Assembly: GCA_954871525.1 (NCBI GenBank)
Contig: OX940860.1
Coordinates: 56,904,724 to 56,968,723 of the forward strand
Source of the DNA: Parietaria judaica
Lineage: Eukaryota; Streptophyta; Magnoliopsida; Rosales; Urticaceae
Length of the DNA: 64,000 nucleotides
Reading direction: 5' to 3'
Of the stretch, positions 57,095-64,000 are shown piece after piece (the first letter of the stretch is position 1; the number at the start of each line of letters is the position of its first letter). Position numbers and translations under genes: made by a program. The notes beneath the pieces are model-generated. The model did not search any database and was not told the origin of the DNA. It saw nothing but the letters and a program-made list of their open reading frames with translations.

Positions 57095-58732
57095 CTATTA
57101 GCAAATTTGTTAGTTGAGCATAAACACGTAATAGAACTAAAGGACTTTTAATAATGCTATTTGTCATTAATAATAGATACAGTAACCCTCATCTGACATT
57201 ATTATTATTGACATAGAATTTAATAACGTTTATACTTATATCTCATATAATCTCTATTTAGTTATGGAATAAAACTACCCTTTTATTCTTAACTCTTTTA
57301 AAGATCTAAGAAGTCCTTAGTTGCTTAATTCTATTAGGGTTTCCTAAGGTTCGAAAAAGACCTTAGAGGCCTAATCCTATTAGGATTCACAGGTCAAGCA
57401 CCACCCTACTTAAAACGGGCGGACTAAGTAAGGGATTCACTGGTCAAGCACCACCATACTTTAAACAGGCGGACTAAGTAAGCGTCCTTCACGCCTTCTC
57501 AAAATCGAACCGAGAATCCATCCTACCCTGGTAGGTCTGTCCAGAACGATCGAGAGCTCGATGAGGGTTAAAAATAGAAATATTATACACTTGATATTCT
57601 TATTGAGAGGGTTTTAATTAAACTAACCAATTAGTTTGTTCCAGTTCCATTAAAACATTTCTAGCAATAGACTAAATAATTATCTAACATAATTTAGACA
57701 AAATTCTATGCTAATTAAAGACTTATCTAATAAACCATAATGATTCTAATCAATCCAATTAATAATCATAACATAATAAATATGATAAATTAATTAAACA
57801 ATATCATATTTATTCTAACATTATCCTTAGTTAAATCACTTTAAGAAAGACATGAGATTTTAATTTTTTATTTACTAACATGACAATTTCTAAAATAATT
57901 GAAATAAATTAAAAGACTTAATCAAAATAAGAAAAGACAATTAAAATCTCATGATTTCCTTATTACAGATAATTTCATAAATTAATTTTCCGGAAAAATA
58001 AGGTTGCTTACTCTAATTACTCTAATTAAAGTCCTTTAAATGAAATTATGAAGTAAAAGCGCAAAAGAGTTTAGCTGAGGCCCACAACAGGGTGGGCCTT
58101 GACTTGGGCTTGGGTCAAACCCAAGCCCGCTTAAGGCTTTAGGTCGCGGGTCGGGCCCAAGAGAAATGGGCCTAACCCACGACATAATTAATTTTTTAAG
58201 TTCGGGTCGGGTCGGGTTATGAACAGGGTCAGGAACCCATGTCATTGACCCAACCCCGACCCGTTGGTCTGGGTTGACCCAGCCCATTGGATGACTCGTG
58301 GGTTGCCCAAAACGGGCCAAGCCTGTGGGCTCTAGGCTGGGCACCAGCCCGTGGCCAAGAGGCCCTATTAGGCCTACAGCCCAATTGGGAAGCAAATTGG
58401 GCTGTATCCTACACCCCAAAACCGGCAAGCCCTAGGGTTTTATCCCTAGGGTTTTGGCAGCCCTTGACGGCCGTGAACGCGCCGTCGTGGCGGCGGCGCC
58501 TGGAAATGCGCGTCGTCGCCACTTTGGTGTTTTCGCAGCCAAATTCCCGGAATTCATAAAGTGGGTAATTTTCATTAAATATATTTTAGCCAATTTCGTA
58601 ACCCCGATAATTTAATTTTCATAAAATTATATTGACCCATAAAACGCTCCTACTAAATTTCCAAAATCTCTGATTAAATATAAAGAATAATTCTACAACG
58701 AAAAATCCAATAATAGCTAGTCACCAAAGAAT
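57095..58732 (-). other. Leader of the older copia
   Basis: From the PBS inward: a GC-rich island (58060-58530, with GGGTCGGG, GGGCC and CCCAAGCCC motifs), AT-rich sequence (57560-58010) and a tandem pair of about 56 bp at 57390-57482 (GGATTCAC-GGTCAAGCACCACC ... GGCGGACTAAGTAAG). This is the same plan as in the young copia at 25690-27537. Confidence 0.75.
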
Positions 58733-58746
58733 CAGGTCTAATACCG
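58733..58746 (-). other. Degenerate primer-binding site
   Basis: Minus-strand CGGTATTAGACCTG next to the LTR corresponds to the initiator tRNA-Met PBS TGGTATCAGAGC with about three changes. Confidence 0.75.
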
Positions 58747-58747
58747 T

Positions 58748-59333
58748 TGTTGGGTTTTTTCTAAGATTGAACATATCCGGGATGCGGAATTTCCGGGAAT
58801 CCTAAAAAACAATAAGATCTAGATGACATAGCTAAAATAATACTTACTTGGTTGAGAATATGTTTTGTACAGAATGCTTCCTTACTTTGTTTAATGAATG
58901 GATCTCCACGTCTTTGTCGGAGATGATGCACCTAGCCTTTTTCTTCTCTCCACGTCGATCACGAGCCGCTCAAGTGTTTGGCCTCTACGTAGTCCACCAC
59001 GTCGACAATCGAAACGCCTTTAGGGCCGAAAATCGTCTTCTAGGACTACTAGTTCTTCGAAGACGATTAGAACACGAATAAGAACTTTTCTAGTTACTGT
59101 AGAAATCGATCTCTCCTCTCTTGGTATGGTGGTCGTCGAATTCCAGGGCTATGATGTGCTAAAATAGGCACACATACACAATAAAGTGTATCTTCCTAAT
59201 TAAGGTTAGTTTCCCTTTATAATTGATCTCATCATTATAAAAGGAATGGGATAATATGTAATTAATGAGTTATTATTATCATATAAGTCAAACCTCATTA
59301 ATTACATGATTCTCTAATCAATACATGAATCAC
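58748..59333 (-). repeat. 5' LTR of the older copia, truncated
   Basis: Matches 51687 to about 52275 along its length and then breaks off after AATACATGAAT. From TTTATGCCGTCAAACCGTCC onward the sequence belongs to the long-LTR family of 19547-22303. Confidence 0.85.
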
Positions 59334-60512
59334 TATTTATGCCGTCAAACCGTCCGGGTAATATTTAAAAAAATATTTAAAGCGGAAAACTTGTTATCCG
59401 TACAACGGTCCGACTATCGGATGATAACCAAAATCAAGATCTGATAAATTATTACTAATTTAGCTTTTCATAAATTCATTATTAATAATCTAGTCTATAT
59501 GAAATAAATAAACTGTAAATAAAGGTTTGCATTTATTGACCCAATGCATAAGGTCATACCTCAGGTGATGACGATTTCAGCTGCGCGTTCTGAACTGGGC
59601 AGAGCTTTGCCGATGCTCAGGGAAACTCCCGTGATCTTCCGGAGAATAACGTCTCACTAAGCCGAACCAAGAAAAGGAGATCAGAAGCTAAGAAAATTCG
59701 CAGACTCTAGAGAGAGAGAGAGATCGAATTCTTGCTATGGGGAGAGGTGTGTGAAATGTGTAGAATGAGCCTTGTATTTATATGCTCATGGAAAAGCCAA
59801 TAAGAGAAGTTTCCATCCTTGAATTTCGAATTCTATAATGGGCTAATTTAATTAATTACTCCAAACCAATGGCCAAGATTGAATCACCAAAGATCCAATG
59901 GTTATAATTAATTAGGGATTAGACCAAATATGGAAACCATGAATAAATCAATTATCCATTCACTTCCTTATTTATAGAATTCGAATTCCCTTATACACCA
60001 ATATGGAAAATTCAAAATCAATAAGCTTGATCCAATGGTTGGAATTAATTCCATAACCAATCTAATGGACCATATTGATTTAGGACAAAGTCAACTCTCC
60101 AAACTTGATTACAAAGCAATAGAATTCGACCTCCCTTGTAATAAATTCGAATTTTGCATTCAATATTTACATGTTAATTAATTTCTAATCCAATGGTTAA
60201 GATTAAATCTTAAACTAATCAAATGGATATAATCAATTAAGCAATTTCGAAATCCATGCTTGGTCACCAAGTCATTTTCGAACTAGTGTTTCCAAATTAA
60301 TTATCACGATCCAACGATTATGATTAAACTTGATCGATCTAATGAACCAAATAAATTTCAAAGTTTTTCCATTCTTACCTAAACTTAGGTATTTATGCCA
60401 TATATTTGAAAATTCCAAATCCAAGCAAATTCGTGTAAGCCCAACTCACACATTTACTCGGGTCGCATTATTTCTACACATTCATATATATACAAAATAT
60501 ATATTTTATTTA

Positions 60513-62115
60513 GGGTTATTACCGGCATATGTTCCTGTTCTTTTGCAAACATCCGACTTATGTTCCCGTTCTTTTTTTTTTCGCGGCATATATTCCGTAA
60601 GTCTTACAACGTACTCAAAGTCAACCTCCGTTAACACTTCCGTCCATGTCCGTTAGTTTGTCACGCCCTTAATACCGGCATATGTTCCCGTTCTTTTGCA
60701 AATATCCTACTTATGTTCCCGTTCTTTCTATTTATGATTTTTTTTATCATTAAAAAAGTACTAATTTTTTCTATTTTTCATTTTCTTAATAATATTTTTT
60801 AGACGATAAAAGTACCATTTTTAGACGATACTAATTATTTTTAAGCGGTAAAATTACTCTTTTTTTTTTTGAAATCTTCATTCTCTCATCGACGTAGAAT
60901 TGATCTTCCTTTTTAATCCAAAAATCCTCTTTCGTCGTTGAAGTCTTTGATCTCCGCTTCTAACAAGCTCTCAAATCCTTAATTACCAACCCTAACCAAA
61001 GTACCAACCAATCAAATTGCCACAAAACCACGGTTCTCACCGACACCCACGAGGTTCCGTCGTGGGAGGGTTCGGTGCCGAGGAGAATCGGCATTGGGCA
61101 GAAGCAGTAAAGACACAAAGGAGGTTCTAGTGGACCGAGGTTGGGATCACCATGACCGACGACTATAGGAAAGTCATCAATGACCTGTCTCCGTAGTGTT
61201 GGAAAATATTGCAATGAAAATAAAATTAAGATAACGTCAAGTGGGTCGAAACGTTGAACACCCGAGTTGAACGCTTTCTTCAAAACGAAGTATCGAAAAC
61301 TATCTAGATATTATGAGTTTGCTTCCCATTAATTTTTCACTCTGTAGTTTTAATTTTTTATTGCTTCCCATTATTTTATGTTGTGAGTCTTTGGGTAACG
61401 GAGTTCAAGGAGTCTTAGTTCGTTAGCGAACTTTGAAATGTTACGAAGTTTGGGGTTGACCGATTATATCCTGGGAAGCTAATTGCGTAACGAAACTCAA
61501 GCACGTAGATGAGGCGAATCAAGCTTTAAGGAGAGATTCCAACGCGTCTCGGGAATCACTAACGTTTTCTATTTACAGGATATCAAGAACAATTTTCGGA
61601 CAAAAGAGATAAGCTGATGCTCGTCAAATTCAATAACACATCGATATGTATTTTGAATTTACTCGCTACTATTTTTCTCTAATTTATTTCTCATATATTA
61701 TCATCTCTAAAAACTATAAATAGCGTTGCAAGGATGTGAAACTCGGGCTCTGCTCGAACCAATGGGTGAAGATAAAGTTTGTCGAGGTGTACATGACACG
61801 TGGCAAAAACAAACAGATATAGACGGAAGTATTAACAGAGGTTGAATTTGAGTATGTTTTAAGACTTATGGAATATATGCCGCTAAACAAAAAAAGAACA
61901 AGAACATAAGTCGGATATTTGCAAAAGAACGGGAACATATGCCACTCTTAAGGGCGTGACCCATGGCAAAAACTAACGGACATAGACGGAAGTGTTAAAG
62001 GAGGTTGACTTTGGTTACGTTTTAAGACTTATGGAATATATGCCGCGAAAAAAAAAGAACGGGAACATAAGTCGGATGTTTGCAAAAGAACGGGAACATA
62101 TGCCGGTAATAACCC
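60513..62115. mobile_element. Long-TIR MULE-type element, 1603 bp
   Basis: A perfect 9-bp duplication TTTTATTTA (60504-60512 and 62116-62124) flanks long inverted ends beginning GGGTTATTACCGGCATATG. Each end contains two direct units of about 160 bp (CCGGCATATGTTCC, TTGCAAACATCCGACTTATG, GCGGCATATATTCCG, CCTCCGTTAACACTTCCG), so the arms are compound. The middle (about 60890-61620) is less AT-rich and unlike the arms. No transposase is present. Confidence 0.9.
60890..61620. other. Unique core of the long-TIR element, possibly captured DNA
   Basis: Higher G+C than its surroundings, with protein-like stretches on the minus strand (107 codons at 60960-61283) that I do not recognise. CACGAGGTTCCGTCGTGGGA and GGTTCGGTGCCGAGGAGAA stand out from the AT-rich background. 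It could be a gene fragment picked up as in Pack-MULEs, but nothing in it identifies a donor. Confidence 0.35.
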
Positions 62116-63560
62116 TTTTATTTAAAGAACAAAAATCTATTAATTAATTATTAATAAGAATATTAATAATTAAATCAAAATAATTAAATTATATTATTAA
62201 CCTCTGATCTCAACATCACACATTAAATGTCGTGGTGCAACACCACCATTTAAATTCGTGACATGTGATTAAATTTCTTATATTTACGAAAACGATCACA
62301 AACTTGGAAATTCTCTAAATCACAAACCGTACGTCAAAATGACTCGGTTCCAAGAGAAAAGTCTCTTAGAATTTAATTTCCAACAACTTTCCAGTTGATA
62401 AAAAATCGAAATTCAAGTTTCTTTTATCATTTAAATTTCCAGCACCAAACTTTGGTACTTTTGCCACGTCAAAAATAAAACTTCCAAAATCTGACACAGA
62501 CTTTAGTTTTATGAATCCTGAAAAATGATAAAACATATCGAATGTTTAAATCACGTACATATCATACGTTCCGGAGCTATCTTGGGGACCATGAACCCGT
62601 ATCACTGAAGCTCCAACGAACTGCAAATGGTTTGTCAAACCTCGGTGTTATTCCACTATAACCCCGAGGCTGCACTCTCTAGTGATACAATATATATTAT
62701 TCCTTTTATAGCAAGGTGTCCATTGATACAATCAAATTCGGGTTATTGATCTTTCAGTTGATGATCCACACACGAGCAGGCGGTTTTTACTGTTTTGCCC
62801 CTCATTGCATTTTTATCTTCAACTCAGTTAGTAATATTATGAGTGGCCCACTTATGGTTTCGATTCATAAGTTTCGCACGGGTACCTCTCACTTCTCACC
62901 ACTAACAATCAAGGGAATCATCTTGACTCTGAACAGAGCTATGTGATGTCCGTTTCTATGACCAAGCTACCCTTATCTTATGACTATCATGTTCTCAAAA
63001 TAGCAGCATTGGGAACGACAGTAAATGTGTTCTTTAACAGTTAAATCAAAGAACAATCAAATCAACACTCCAGACTCGAGGTCACTCAGGACATAGATCG
63101 AATATCCATTTGATCATCTACTAGCGACTCAACTCCAAGTTATCAGTGACAGTCTTATTTGACAACTTCCAGAGTTTAAGTCAGGTCCAGTCCAGTATGA
63201 AGCCGCTTCATACTTAACGCACTTCTAGTGAGTGTGACACACACACTTAATCCATAATAGGATTACATCACTTAGTCACATTAATGACTTTATCCGATTA
63301 ATGAGCTCCCACTCAATTAATCAAGTCACGGACATTTTAAGTTCATTTATTATGATTATTAATTCTTCCTCACATTGACTCGGTTGTGATAATAATAACA
63401 TAATTGCATCATTGATGAACTATGAAACAAACATTCTATATTACTCTACCAGAAACAATAATAAGATAAACATAATAAGTAACATCTTTTATTCAACAAC
63501 TTTGGTCAAAATCTTTTACAATTAGGGAAAAGACAACTTGTTTAATGACACATGTCCAAC

Positions 63561-64000
63561 ACCCCTAGCCATAGCATGATGAAGAGATAACTCACAATTA
63601 GTCCATACGACGACTAGATCCGAGCTTACGAAGACGCCCGGGAAGTCCCCTAGATTCCACCGCACTCAGCACACAAGCTCGCGGACACCCGGAAGACATC
63701 AAAGGCGAGCTATGGAGCACTGGCGAACCCCTCGCCATGGCGAGGAGCCGCGGCAAGCCCCTCTGGCAAAGTGGAATTCGCAGGCCCCTATGTGCAATTA
63801 TAGGGAATTGGTTTTCCTATAAATATGAGACCCTCCTCATTTCCACACTCACTTACAACTGCCTTCAGAGCTTCTCTATCTATTCTCTCTCTCTACAATT
63901 TTGCCTAGTCTTTGGGAGCAACTTTGGGAACTTTTCTACATTCCCTTAGCATCGCCAGGGAAGGTCCAAATAGAGAATTAGGAGTAGACAAGAGTGTAGT
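63561..64000 (+). promoter_or_regulatory. Promoter-like DNA, possibly the edge of another LTR
   Basis: A moderately GC-rich segment (63600-63790) is followed by CCTATAAATATGAGACCCTC (about 63818), a good TATA box, then a CT-rich leader (TCTATTCTCTCTCTCTACAA). The layout resembles a plant LTR U3/R boundary or an ordinary promoter. The window ends before any coding sequence. Confidence 0.4.

Larger units (their letters stand above)
51687..59333 (-). mobile_element. Older Ty1/copia element, minus strand
   Basis: The left (3') LTR 51687-52345 (659 bp, TGTTGGG...CTAACA on the plus strand) matches 58748 to about 59333 on the right, where the last 70 bp is replaced by other LTR sequence. Between them lie gag (57085-56447) and decayed pol. 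The element sits inside the Helitron helicase. Because the right LTR is truncated, no target duplication can be checked. LTR divergence is clearly greater than in 19547-30310, so it is older. Confidence 0.88.
59335..63560 (-). mobile_element. Fragment of long-LTR copia family, interrupted
   Basis: 59335-60512 and 62125-63560 together follow the LTR of 19547-22303 from CCGTCCGGGTAA to the terminal TGTCCAACA, with many substitutions and indels. The first 60 bp or so of the LTR is missing at the junction with the other copia. No internal copia sequence follows, so it behaves as a truncated solo LTR. A 1603-bp long-TIR element splits it. Confidence 0.88.

Noticed and set aside
58036..58559. Pro/Trp/Gly-rich frames on both strands
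   Set aside because: Same reason: GC-rich leader island of the older copia, low-complexity GGGTCGGG repeats.
63737..63949. 70-codon plus-strand frame MARSRGKPLWQ
   Set aside because: It spans the TATA box and CT-rich leader and shows no family pattern; promoter or LTR DNA is the better reading.

Overview
This is nuclear DNA from a flowering plant, most likely a eudicot. The two intact genes have GT-AG introns, and the remaining recognisable sequence is almost all plant transposons: L1-type LINE, Ty1/copia, MULE, hAT and Helitron. I see no rRNA, tRNA or CRISPR, and nothing bacterial. Both host genes read on the + strand. An 11-exon OSCA/CSC1 ion-channel gene (184-5543, 759 aa) lies at the left edge. 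A 6-exon PhzF-like isomerase gene (34120-36323, 291 aa) lies near the middle. From memory, their Arabidopsis homologues also lie near each other on chromosome 4 (around At4g02850-At4g02900), so this may be a syntenic block stretched by transposons.

Layout, left to right. 184-5543 is the OSCA gene. 5748-11840 is a full-length but dead LINE with a perfect 19-bp target-site duplication (TSD), starting about 200 bp after the OSCA stop. About 12640-32050 is a large old element, probably a MULE. Its left arm reads rightward: a CT-rich leader, four 137-bp repeats, a MuDR-A-like N-terminus, a broken plant-transposon ORF, duplicated 328-bp blocks and a captured BRCA1/BARD1-type BRCT gene fragment. Its right arm reads leftward and carries a DUF1985 domain, the usual partner of Ulp1-type MULE proteins. 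A young copia element (19547-30310, 2757-bp LTRs, TSD CCTCC) splits it.

32051-34057 holds a MULE-type MITE and a short hAT element; the hAT sits 62 bp upstream of the PhzF start codon. 36547-44804 holds two further MULE-type MITEs, two hAT elements of one family and an internally deleted copia remnant. 45074-51686 is a decayed Helitron: an RPA-like gene, then a helicase gene whose core is present three times in tandem at a 1363-bp period. 51687-59333 is an older copia element inserted in the Helitron. Its right LTR runs into a fragment of the same LTR family as the young copia (59335-63560), which is itself split by a 1.6-kb long-TIR element (60513-62115). The last 440 bp looks like the edge of another LTR-type promoter.

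The host genes have no evident functional link: one is a membrane channel, the other a cytosolic isomerase-like enzyme. What the window mostly records is nested transposition and decay, with many broken codons of the kind produced by C-to-T (or G-to-A) change. The points most worth a second look are the captured BRCT fragment with spliceable introns, the recently inserted copia whose integrase lacks its catalytic glutamate and which has no gag, the Helitron triplication, and the protein-like 328-bp duplicated blocks. All coordinates and comparisons were made by eye; no alignment or database search was run.
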